Assembly (NCBI GenBank): GCA_015501595.1
Contig: JADNRX010000104.1
Span: 89,596-153,595, forward strand
From: Hymenopellis radicata
Lineage: Eukaryota; Basidiomycota; Agaricomycetes; Agaricales; Physalacriaceae
DNA: 64,000 bases
Direction: 5' to 3'
Shown: positions 10,813 through 22,232 of the stretch, one piece after another
Numbering within the stretch: the first letter of the stretch is position 1
How the letters are laid out: each line of letters opens with the position of its first letter
Translations under genes and position numbers: made by a program
The notes under the pieces: generated by a model
Databases searched by the model: none
What the model was told of the DNA's origin: nothing
Seen by the model: only the letters and a program-made list of their open reading frames with translations

Positions 10813-13800
10813 TCACGGGTGAACACTATTATCTGGTGCTGAGAGTCCTGGCTCAGGACGAAACAGTTTCCTGTACAGAGTAGAAAGGCCTCGCTTTTGC
10901 GGGGAAGTCTGCGCCTCCGTGTCGGAATGGGTAGTCTATAATCGAGAGTCAGCGGGATCCAGTTCTTCCAGGCAGCAAGACATACCAGCTGAGGATTCAC
11001 TTTCGGGTACATCGGCGGTGTGAAATGGCCACATTCAACATCCGCCGCAAGCGTCTTTATCAGAGATGTCAAGTCCTCGAATGGTCGATAAAGCGCGCGG
11101 CTGTATCCCTGAACATTTAATGAGATGTAGGAGGATACATGCGCATACTCGATCGCCGCGCCCGGACAGGCGACGAAATCAGTCAAGTCTCCCGTGATAC
11201 TTGACCAGCCGTTGCCTTTAAACATCTCTCCCAATCGCCACAGCCGATTTTGCGGCGAGCAATGAGCTATCAAGAGAATCTTGCACAATGTTAATAGACG
11301 GGCGTCGGATTCCGCAATATAAGACTTGGCCTTGCCAATCAACTCCGAGGTCGCCGCATACCTGTAGATTCCATCTACGTACGCCTCTGCAATGAATATG
11401 TATCCGGGGCACCAGAAATCAGGAAGCCTATCAGACTCCGGATCCGTCGAGTTGAGAAGACGGGAAAACGCAAGACCGATGTCGTGCAGCCAGTCGTGCT
11501 GGACGAGATATTCATATATAACTTCAGCTGCCTGTAGTTGGGATGGAAACTGCACAACGTAGTTCAGAACATAGCTGGCAGCTTTCCATCCGTCGTGCAC
11601 TGCCCCAGATTCAATGAAAGCAGTCAGTACGTGCCATAACCTTTGGAAAAGAGTCGGAGTAAGCCAAGAAGGATCGCGATCAGTATGCCCAGTGAGCTCG
11701 AGTCGCCGGTTCAGCGCGTTGAAAAGAGTCTCAACCACGGCGGCCTCATCGGTAAGCGCGATGACGGTGCCAGTGCCAAACGCGTCGGATTCGACAACGG
11801 CTTGTAACGCTGAGATTGCGGCGAGGTCGACATCCTTGTGTTTTTTGCAATCCCCATTATTTAAAGCGTATGACATGACAACTCCTAGTACGTTTTGAAA
11901 CAAGGCGGTTTCCACTCTTATAGAAACCGATTCTGTTGAATCATCGGTAGATGAAGTTTCGGACACAGAAGATCCGTCGTCACTAAACACATCTTCAAGT
12001 GAAGAGGACGTGTCCTGGACCAACGGTCTTTCGTTGTTACGAAGAGATGTGAGCTGGACAGAGCGGGTTTGTAGCAATGTGAGAACGAGGAGAATATCGT
12101 CGGGAGTCGGTGCATAGGATTCGAGCCAGATTGCGGACAAGACTTGTCAACATGGGGAAAGCAAACATCTAGCACCCATCGTATAAACGATGGCCTCATG
12201 TTTGTCATCAAGGCATCGGATAACGTGGTCGAAGTCCCATTTTGCTCCATTTCGTACCGGGTAATGACCAGCGGAAGCTTGTGAGGGCCGAGTGGAAAGG
12301 AGAAGAGCGCTGGGTCTGTGCCGTCGCAGTTGCAGAAGGAGCAAACATGTCGTTCAACCGTACATTTGAGAAGCTTCGTACACATGGATGACAGGGGACC
12401 ACCAGCATGAATGGAGTCTATCCCCAGAAAGTCTGGGCCAGACTGTAATGCAACCTCGAATGCTTTGCCCCAAAAGACAACATCAAGAGGGGTATCCGCG
12501 GGAGTGCGGAAGCCTTCACGAACGATGTCAAGAGCACGTTCGGGCTGAAAGCGGTTGTAGATGAAGTCATAAATGTTTGGCTTAAGGTTGAGCATGGTAA
12601 ACTTGCCAAACCGTAATGCCGCACGCTGAAATCGTTCCTGACGATCAGCAGGCTGGTCAATACGGTGATGGGCTCGTATAGCGCGTATTACTGCGGGTCT
12701 GGCCTCGTCCTTCTCCTTTACGAAGTCCAGAAAACGCCATGTATCGGGATCCGACACTGGAGCGCTGATACCATCAGGACCGGCGATGATCGGAATACTT
12801 TGCAATGGAAGACCACCCAGCGACTGTACAGCAATGCTCTGGACGGAAGCATTTGAGGACGTATTGTGCAGCCATGAAACAGCAAGGGCATCGAGTTCGT
12901 CCGTCTTGTGCGACACCGCCGTACGCTCCACCTCCTTCAAAGAACGCGGTATCGCCGATGACATGGCCCCGCGGCATGATTTCAACGCTAGCGTTTGTCG
13001 ACGTACCCAGCTGACGATCATGAAAGAGTATGAAGCCAACGGCGTTTTGTATGGGCAGTTCGTATAGAAGAGTGGAAGGATATTGCTGACAAGATATGCG
13101 AGAGCTCCAGTGCCTGTCATACACCCTAATGCTGAAGCCATGGCGGTGCTCAGCGAGCAAACGAAAATGACGAGTCCAGCGAGGAAGACACCGAGCGCGA
13201 CGTGCATGAGAATAGGAAGGAGGCCGATGATCAGCGGTACGTGCCACTGCTCCAGTCCGATAAATCTGAAATGGCGGATACGAGCTCGGTCTCGTGGATT
13301 TCCGGATGGTAGGATCATGTATTCATTGATCCATTGCTTCGTCAAGACCGCAATCAATGTGGTCGTGAGGCTCAAAACCAGACTAGTGAACCAGAGACTA
13401 TTGATCCAAAGATCAGAGGATTTGGCCACGAACGCAGTGGAGGGATCGGAATTCCCGGCAGCTTGTACGGATACCCCCTGAGAAATGGAAACTTGAATGT
13501 CGATTAGACGAAGCATCAACGAGGCCGTCACTTGCGCGTAATCCACGCTGAGACTCTGGTAAGTCTGCACGACAAAAGTCGTGACAACACCTGAGAACAA
13601 TGCCGCCTGAACAGCTGTATCAACATCGAAGCTACTAAACGATCATGAATGGAGAAGACTTACGAAGATGAGGAGCATGTCCAGGCCGTCTCTCCAGTTC
13701 TCAACCATGTCAAGATCAAACTTGGTAGACTCGTCCATGTACGTTTTCCAGACTCTGCCTGTTGCAGACATCTCCTTGTGCTTCTCGTCCACTGGATATT

Positions 13801-14101
13801 TCTGTTCATAGTCGAAAGGATCTAAACGCTGAGATTAGTTGCCACTGGCATACAAATATCCAAGAAAGCCTTTACCATTGAGCGCTGGGCGTTGTTGAGA
13901 GTGTCTCTCTCGGAACAGCTTCGCATGGGAATGTCGAGTGCCATGGTATACAAGCACCGGGGAGTTTTCCTCGGAGTCAGACGCAGCTTCGTTGATCGTC
14001 GAGCTATCGGAATGGAAGCATTGACAACAGTGGTGGTGGTGCGAGGTAGAGTTATGCTCCGCCATGGTACGTGGCGTATCCGCAGGTGGTTGGGTAGGCA
14101 T
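10813..14101 (-). pseudogene. DUF6535-type membrane protein, array copy 1, frameshifted
   Basis: The family is large in Agaricomycetes and has no known function. The start at 14101 is supported by a TATA motif 50 bp upstream and by similarity to copy 3 (the TRHSHAKL motif near residue 75). Exons follow with DPFDYEQKYP, then VWKTYMDESTKFDLDMVENW, then GVVTTFVVQTYQSL. Hydrophobic segments include SLWFTSLVLSLTTTLIAVL, PLIIGLLPILMHVALGVFL and a third ending LLPLFYTNCPYKTP. The long C-terminal helical region has no recognised domain. Between 12105 and 12150 the frame shifts by an 11-bp length difference relative to copies 2 and 3, so the N-terminal two thirds and the C-terminal third lie in different frames. 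No usable intron explains this. The last intron lies near 10930-10980 and the stop is at 10813. Confidence 0.75.
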
Positions 14102-14151
14102 ACGGAAGAGAAAAGCGGTTATCACACACCTGACAGATACCATCATCCCTT

Positions 14152-14157
14152 CTTATA
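14152..14157 (-). promoter_or_regulatory. TATA box of DUF6535 copy 1
   Basis: Read on the minus strand the site is TATAAG, about 50 bp upstream of the ATG at 14101. The same motif at the same distance precedes copy 3, which favours these starts over upstream in-frame ATGs lying beside the TATA box. Confidence 0.5.
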
Positions 14158-15892
14158 CTCCGGACATACCCACACTCACCCTGGGCCAACAATAAAATGG
14201 AGGCTAGGACCTCGAGTACGAGACCTAATTGTTACACTGTTTATCCGTCGGACGGCACACTGAAAGACAAAAGACACTCGAGAGTACAATAGTACATAGT
14301 ATGTCATCCTGTTAACTTAAGAGTAAATTAATGGTATCATAAGAAGTCGAGGAAGTGAGGGTAAATCCATCGTATCATATGAAGTCGGGGAAGCAGAGGG
14401 AACTGGAGAAAGTTAGCCAGATGCTGAAGGCTGATCCACTGCGCGTCAGGGCGTCATGGTCTCAGATCATTCGCCCAGGTGAGGAACGACATCCCATTCA
14501 ATACAGGACCGCCGTGGCTGCCCGATGCCTCTGCTTTCATTTCGTAGTACGTTTCTATAGCTCGTCTCGTCATGACTCTGTGGCGTAGTCAACATCAACA
14601 TCGTAACAAGAACTAAGAATACACCTACGGTTCAATTTCCTGTGCCAGTATATCCAATTGGGAGGATGTCAAGGTAGATGTCTCTAGGGCGATATTGGAT
14701 ATCCAGGTCCGAGCTTGACCCAATGACATTGAAGGTCTCTGCCTTCTGTTTCTATTCTTCTTCGCCATCGCCGGGATGGTATGGGGTACGGATGAGTGGG
14801 AATGCTCAAGAGATCAGCCATACTACGTTATAAAAAGGAGAAACAAGAGCGCAGAACAAGGGCGAGCAAGCAGCTAGAAGTATAAGGGTGCAAGACTAGT
14901 TGGGAACAAACCAACCGAATTCAACACTGTTGTGAGGATATGATGTCCGTCACCGCTCGAACTACAAGGCGGAGCACGGTATGAAGGTTCGGCTTGTTCT
15001 GGAAAGGGTAGTAGTAAGCGCTTGTTTTCTATGTTGTACCCAAATGCGTACCATGAAAAGTGGCCTATCCAGCTTTCGGTCGCCTCTCAGCCCAAGCGTC
15101 GATAGGCGGCCTGTAGTATCAGAGAACGTTAAGCGAAAACCCGACGCTTAGAATCCCGACATGACTAGAGGCATTTGTGAGAAAATGCGCCACACATTGC
15201 GAATGGCAGGCGAAGAGATCTAACACGTAGAAATTATCGACGTGCGTCGGCATTGATATGTCATTGTTTTCTTGGCGTACTGGAAGAAATGCGAGGGACT
15301 GGCGAGGGACTGGAATTGTGGCTCGGCAGCAATATCGACTCCGATTGGCGCTAGACAATAGTCAAACGAGCGGCGTGTCCGAGTGGGATGTGACTAAAGA
15401 CAAAAGGTGGGCCGAGAGGACCGAGGAGTCGGGAGCGAAGAACAATAACAAGCCTGGGCACATTGCCATGAATACAATAACACCAAAATGCGACTGTGTA
15501 GTTACTCACCATTATGATGAGCATGATGCAAGCCACCAACAGACGGTACTTGGGTTTCTCTGTTGTTCATATTGCAGGAGCGTCAAGTCGAGTTTTACGA
15601 GTAATGGGACATTCGTGGCCCTGTTGGCCCATTCCTAGAAATTGGAAGCGTTTTCGGTAGGCGCGGAGACATCTTAGGCACCGTCGAGTGTGCAAGGTAG
15701 GTTCACTGACCAGTCTGACTGTGGTGGTAAAAAAGCAAGCGCATGATCGGCTTCGGGCCGGACAAGCCGGTTCGTAAATCTCACGACGATTGCCAGTAGC
15801 AGCCGATGTCAACGATCTTACCTCTTACTATACAGTTCACCGCATAAAGTAGTCGCTGAGCTCCTTCACTCGCTAGTCAAGACTCAAGCGAC
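14158..15892. other. Intergenic region; includes a segment duplicated upstream of F-box C
   Basis: From about 14805 to 15850 the sequence resembles 26205-27700 in order. Shared phrases include GCAGCTAGAAGTATAAG, GTTGGGAACAAACCAA, AGTTCGGCTTGTTCTG-type text and CATGATCGGCTTCGG. The minus strand shows short hydrophobic reading frames that are broken here. Before that, near 14310-14390, a phrase of about 40 bp (ATCATAAGAAGTCG / ATCATATGAAGTCG) occurs twice in tandem. No intact gene is supported. Confidence 0.5.
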
Positions 15893-17259
15893 ATGGAGGC
15901 CGCTCGCGACTCCAGGTCCACCGTCAATTGCGATTGTAAGTTGTCCTGAAATGATTCTTTGATACATCTCTGAATCCAGACATAGCCTACATCCTTCGCC
16001 TTCCGAACGAAATTCTTCTATTGATATTTGACGCGGTCAAGTCTGAGTCTACGTATAGTCTTGAACTCGCTCTTCATCGCCTTGCGGTTGTTTGTCGTCG
16101 CTTCCGTGACATGCTTGTCCGTGATTTGTATCGCGTTGTCTCCCTCCCGAAGCATTCATTTCAGGAACGACAACGTTCAGCTATGATTGCACTTCTTCCT
16201 TCACACGGGCATCATATTCGCCGCCTTGAGGCTTCCGCTCCAGTACAAAGGCGCGATTGCGAGCCTGACGACGCTCAGGTTTCAAACCTTCTCCTCAGTC
16301 TCTCGCGCTGCGCGAAACAGTTTACCAACCTTCGATACCTCCAACTCCACCTCCATACGTCGGATAGGACGTTAACCATTGAACAACAGGCTGACCTTAT
16401 CGAGATGTTTAAGGTCCTGCCTCCTCGCCTGCAGGAGCTCGACCTGGTTGGCTTCTTATGGACAGGCGCCGCAAAGGCTCTAGCTGTCGCTCAGCAACCC
16501 AATTTACAGCAACTTTTGCTCGACCTTGAGTCGATACCAGGCGCTTGGATGGCGCCGGCCAAATTAACAGCTAATTTCCCCGCTCTCTTGTCCATTCACA
16601 TACCAGCCCGTTGGTGCCCTCAGACTCCCTGGTTCACCCAGGCTTTTGAAGGGTCGAAACTGGAACATATTGCGATTGGATTCGCGGATATTCCTGATAT
16701 TTCTCGCAAGGAGCGTGATCTTCACCCGTGCTCGAGGGTTTGGCATTCCAGTTGTGAGTGGGAAACTGGTCTCAGGGACCTCTTTGTGGCATCCTCTTCA
16801 TCTTTGACCAACCTGACCATCTCCACCATTTCGTTTCCCACCTTCAGCGTCGTTCATCACCTAAAACAGGTTACCGATATCACTTTCAAATACATAGATT
16901 TTGATTGGGATGCACACCTCCTCGACCACCTTGTGGGACCGTTCGCGACTTCGTCGATCACGAGCTTACGTCTCGTTCGTTGCTCTGGAATTCCGCCGAC
17001 GTTTGCGAAATGGTTCGAATACACAGGGGATTCTCGTCAGTTCTTTCCTGCATTGGAGGAACTCGAAGCTGGTCTGCTGTATACCCAGGGGGATGGGGAG
17101 GACTTCGACGATTGGCCCGAGGACTTACCAGCAGAAGAGGTCATTCCTGAGGGAGGCGACGTTTGGCAACCAGAGGTGCGGCGGAAGTTGGAAGAGGATT
17201 GTGAAATGCTTGATATAGATGCAGACTTCGACTGGGACTGGTTTGAGGGCTGGGGCTGA
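15893..17259 (+). CDS. F-box protein, array copy B
   Basis: This intact paralogue of copy A has exon 1 at 15893-15935 and exon 2 at 15986-17259, giving 438 residues. The F-box region reads YILRLPNEILLLIFDAV, then LALHRLAVVCRRFRDMLVRD. A leucine-rich body with SLTNLTISTISFP and an acidic end (FDDWPEDLPAEEV) follows. It is closer to copy C than to copy A, and shares about 1 kb of upstream sequence with C, so B and C separated last. It is convergent with DUF6535 copy 2. A role as an SCF substrate adaptor is inferred from family only. Confidence 0.85.
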
Positions 17260-17777
17260 AAGACATGAAGCTTTGAAGCGGAAGTGCCCTGATTGTAAGC
17301 ATTGGACAGCTATCAAGAAGGACAAAGTAGACAGGTGTAGGTAGAAGCCATACATGGCATCAATGCGAGTCATTCCACGTCCACGTCGTTTGCACGCAAA
17401 ACGTCTTCCAAAGTCCCTTTGGCTGAGACAAGCATCGTTAGCCTGTTGAACATTGGCACTGAATCCAAGATGAGCGAAAGCAAGCTCACGAAGGGGCGGT
17501 CAGGCCAAAGACAAAGTCTGGTTATCCCGTAACGCCAGGCGCCTACCGCACGGATGTTTGAGGAGTATATAGCTGCATCCTAAGGGGAAAAGGACATGGG
17601 CCATACCTGTCCTTTTGCTTGGCGTTAGAGCCTCTTCGGAGAAACAAGACGTCGCATCGCATATGTACTAAAAACATGTAGACTGATGTACATATCGTGT
17701 AGAAACTGTCCATGCTGGCCATGTATTTCGACGATAACTTACGCGACATCACGGAAGGCATGAGTTCTTGTCCGCAA
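17260..17777. other. Convergent spacer with a short dispersed repeat
   Basis: This lies between the F-box B stop and the DUF6535 copy 2 stop and holds no gene. Bases 17503-17543 (AAAGACAAAGTCTGGTTATC then ACGCCAGGCGCC) recur at 21641-21695, where 9 extra bases split the two halves. Confidence 0.55.
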
Positions 17778-20676
17778 TCATTTCCAGCGACTCTCTTTGG
17801 CGACCTTTCCCAAGCCAGGACCGCCTCCATTGATTAAGAAAGCCCTGCTTTCCTGGACGGTCATGTAGTTCCGGATCAATAACCTTTCCATCGACTCAGA
17901 TTTCACTAAAAATTCTGGATAAGGTCTCGAAAACGTACCTTGCTCTCCGACTTTACAGGCGTCGGGGGCGTAAAATGACCGCGAGAAATATCTGTTGCGA
18001 GCGCGTCGATTAAGGAGGGGAGTTCGTTCAAAGGCCGGAAATATACGGCCTTGTTCCCGTGTACGTCCCGGTGTACACATGAACGGACGCGATCGTACTC
18101 GTTTTCCACGCCTTGGCAAGCGACGAGTTCACATAGCTCATCGGTGAACTGGGACCAATTGCAAGCGTCGTTCCTCGACATCTTTACCAATCGCCACAAC
18201 TTGTTCTGTGTATTCATGTCCGCAAGTAGAAGAATCTTGCCTAGCGTCGACAGATGCGCCGGCTCAACGATATAAGATCCGGCGGCTCGGAATACCTCAG
18301 AAGATAAGGAAGCGTTATTGTGAAGAAAGAATCCGTCGATATACATCGCCGCCGTGAACATATAACCTGGACACCACAAGTCAGGGAGTTCGTAGGCTCC
18401 CGATTGGGCTGTCGGCTTCGAGAGACGAGACAGGTCCGCACCGATGTTCTGCAACCAGTTCTCCTTGACCAGGTACGCATAGATCGTTTCGACAGCGACG
18501 AGCTGGGTCGCAAAGTGCGACACGTATGTAAACACATGTGCGACCACAGCCCAACCGTCCTCCACAGCTCTAGATTCAAGCGATGCAGTGGTTAGCCGCC
18601 ACACCTTCTGAAAGAGATTCGCAGTCAGCCAGGAGGAATCGCGATCCGAGAGCCCAGAGAATTCCAAACGGCGGTTCAGCCCGCTGAAAAGGATCTCCAC
18701 AATGAAACCCTCATCAGCAAGCGTCAGGATATTGCCAGTACCAAAAGCATCAGACTCTATGACAGCTCGGAGGGCAAAGATGGCTGCACGGTCAGCGTCC
18801 TTGTGGTGCTCGGAATCTCCGAGATGGAGGGCGTACTTCGAAACTGCCTGTAATACATTTTTGAACAGACAATCATCTGAGGACGTTGCGTGAGCCGAAG
18901 AGGTAACCTGGACAGACCGGGTTTGCAGCATCGCGAGAACTAGAAGGATATCATCCGGGAGATGCTGGGTATAGGTCGAGGCAGACCGTTCAACGTGGGC
19001 GAAACCCACTTGTAGCACCCATCCCACAAACGAAGGTCGCATATTGGTTTTCAAAGCCTCAGATAATGTCGCTGAAGTCCCATTCTTCTCTACATCATAA
19101 CGGTTGATGACGAGCGGGAAATTATCGGGCCCAAGGCAATATGAAAAGAGTGGGTGATCATTCCCTTCACAATCGCAGAAGTAACAGTCATGTTCTTGTA
19201 TAGCGCATATCAGGAGCTGATACCAAACAGCAGACAGAGGTCCATCGCCATGAGTTGATTCTATCTTCAGAAAGCCAAGCCCTGGCCGCAGGGCAGCTTC
19301 GAATACCTTCCCCCAGAATACGACATCGTAAGTCATAGCGGTGACGGATGGCTCGCCGAGAAGGCTACTGCGAATCACATTGATAGCACGGGCGGGGTTG
19401 TGATTGTAGACGAAATCGAACCGATTTAGTTCGCGGCTGAGCATAACATACTTGCCAAACCGCAACGCTGCACGCTGAAATCGTTCCATGCGATCAACCG
19501 GCTGGTCGAAGCGATGATGGACTCTTATGGCCCGGATGACTGCTGGCCTTCCTTCCTCTTCCAGATGGGCGACATCGAGAGTGCGGCATGTATCATATTC
19601 TGAATATGAAACCGGTGCCACTATACCCACAGGACCCGTAACGATCCCGATAGTGTGTAACGGAAGACTGCCCAATGACTGCAAGGCAACACTCTGAACG
19701 GAAAGATTGGAAGACGTATTGTGTAACCAGGATACAGCGAGGGCCTCCAGCTCCTCGGCATTTTCTGAGATGTCTGCACTCTCCATCTCCTTCAACGAAT
19801 AAGGTATGGCTGATGATTGAGGCCAGCGACACGATTTCAAACAATCTACCCTCCTGCGAACCCAGCTGAGTAACATGAATGAGAAGGGAGTTTTGTATGG
19901 ACAGTTTGCATAGAATAATGGGAGAAGGATGCTGGTGACATATGCGAGTACCCCGACGCTCATAACACAACCCAGCGAGGCGGCCATGGTGTTGTTCAGG
20001 GAGCAGAGGAATATAATCAGGCCAGCGAAGAATACACCGAGTGAAACGTGCATGAGAAATGGAAGGAGGCCGATGATAAGTGGGACACGCCATTCCTCTA
20101 GACCGATAAATCTGAACTGACGAACGCGCGACGAGTCTCGTGGGGAGCGGTGTACTCATTAATCCACTGTTTCGCAAGGGCGGCGATCGATATGATAGTA
20201 AGGCTCAGCACCAAGCTGGTGAACCACAGCCCATTGAGCCAGAGGTCTGAGCGGTCGGGGCGGGAGGAGGCCGATGTCTCGGGTACGTTGTCAACCGACG
20301 TGCCGCGTCCCAGAGCACGCTGCACGCCAATCAATTCCGACATCAAGGACGCGACGACCTGGCTGTAATCGACGCGCAGCTTCTGACTGGCCTGTACGAG
20401 AAACGTGGACACGACTGACGAGAAAAGAGCAGCCTGCGTTTCAAAAAGAACAATTAGCATAGTGAACAATACCGTCTTGTTAAGAAATCTCACAAAAACA
20501 AGAAGCGTGTCGAGCCCGTCTCTCCAGTTAGCGACCATTTCATGGTCGTACTTCGTGAATTCGTCTACACAGGTTTTCCACACCCTGGCGGACGGCCCCA
20601 TTTCCTTATACTCTTCATCGGGAGGGTATTTACATTCGTAGTCGAAGGCGTCGTGCACCGTATCCGAAGCATCCAT
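17778..20676 (-). pseudogene. DUF6535-type membrane protein, array copy 2, frameshifted
   Basis: The start at 20676 gives MDASDTVHDAFDYECKYPPD; the extra N-terminal exon of copies 1 and 3 is missing or unrecognised. The domain continues VWKTCVDEFTKYDHEMVANW, then an intron, then AALFSSVVSTFLVQASQKL, and hydrophobic segments matching copies 1 and 3. Near 20142-20150, after KQWINEYTAP, about 13 bases present in copies 1 and 3 are missing. The N-terminal part ends in a stop 17 codons later, while the continuing homology (RVRQFRFIGLEEWRVP) lies in another frame and runs on for about 700 codons. The last exon, after an intron near 17850-17935, ends INGGGPGLGKVAKESRWK. It looks disrupted unless a downstream ATG gives a shorter protein. 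Confidence 0.75.
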
Positions 20677-22232
20677 GTTTGGGGGTGTACTTATGTCGCG
20701 GAGAAGATAAAAGAAGCGCGGGCGAAAGCCACTTTCTGTGGATGCGCTGTTATAATAGTATGATCGGACTCCGATTCCACTCCTTTTGTCCCGTTCGTCA
20801 ACGCTTTGATGATTGTCTCGAAAGCAGAACAATCAAAAGGACGTTAACAATAAGGCCACATGCAGTGGTGTATCGTGACCTCAGATCTAGGGATCAGTTT
20901 GGCTCTTTATTCATGACACGAACAAAAGCACAAATTGGGAGGAGGTATCGCGCTGGAAACTCGCACTCAGCAGGCGATATTGGACAAATAGAGGACTCAC
21001 TATAACTATGATCTCCTCAATGCGTACACCGCTCGTTTTTCCTCCAGAAGTTCTCGCCAGGCCGAAAAGGCGCACACACCCGGCAGCAACGCGCGTCTGA
21101 TCCATGATCCAGTTTCCGTTAAGATGTGGGGCGACCGGTACAGTCAACGTCGCGTTGCATTCACGCTATTTGGCATTCGACCTAATGTGTGGAGGCGTAA
21201 ACAGAATAGCATCTCTATCACTTCCCCATGAGTAAAGCGACACGAAGCGGAGGAGGCTACGTACCCTCTTCAGGACCAATATAATAATGAAGAAGGCCGT
21301 CCATTTGGCAACTTGCGTTCGCCGCTGTTCCTTTTTGCTCTGCAGAGCTCGCCGAATCCACCTACAGCGCCCCACTGACCGAGTGCATCGCGAAAAAGCA
21401 GGCCGAGTGCGCCTGAGTCCTGCTTGTCCATGGCCGTTTATAGACAGCGTATGGCGCGCTTCACGCGTCCACGGTAGCCTTTATTCGGCCATCTAGCCAG
21501 AAGGATTTGAGATTGATGGGGCGACGAGCGTACGAGGGGCCTTTTCCACAGCAAATGATAATGGCGAAATTCCTATATGTTTGTCAGGTAAAGACTGAGG
21601 CGCGAGGGCAACTCGGACTGAACAATCGCACCCAAAGAAAAGGCCTGTCGAAAGACAAAGTCTGGTTATCCCGTAGTATTAGTAACGCCAGGCGCCGGGG
21701 GCTGAACGGATGACAGTGTCATTAATAGTTCGAGAGCATAAAAGCAACGCACCGCCAAGAACGCGTAAATAATCCTGGAAATGAACGAGAATTAGAGACC
21801 GGTGGTGTTTCCGGGCGACGTGTCAGCACAAGTCGTGGCCTAGCGAGGTGACGGCTTCCGCGAGAGGGGTTCTAGCAGACTAAGCAGAGCCTAATCTCAA
21901 TAGCATCGCGTCCTGCGAAGTTTTAAAATCCCTTTCATGGAGAATTTGTGTTGAGATCATGTTGAGATGGTGGAGGAGGCAAAGAAAGATGTGGTGACCG
22001 TTCGGAGTTTCAAAACGAGGCGTCCTTCCTGCCGGTTTACCGCTGCGCTCCGTAATACGTTCTTTAACTGATATGAGGGCCCTCTGGGCTCAAGCATCTT
22101 GAATTTTATTCATACAGTTATTCATGTTTCATTCATTCGAGTGTGTAACACTGCACTGTCCGTATTGACAATTCCCTCCTGCCTTGAGAACGGTGTACCT
22201 ATCTGAACCCGGAGCCTCTAGTACAAGACCTC
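20677..22232. other. Intergenic region without a supported gene
   Basis: No F-box remnant was found at the place where a partner of DUF6535 copy 3 would be expected. The only recognisable structure is the short repeat at 21641-21695 shared with 17503-17543. Remaining ORFs are short and without motifs. Confidence 0.5.
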
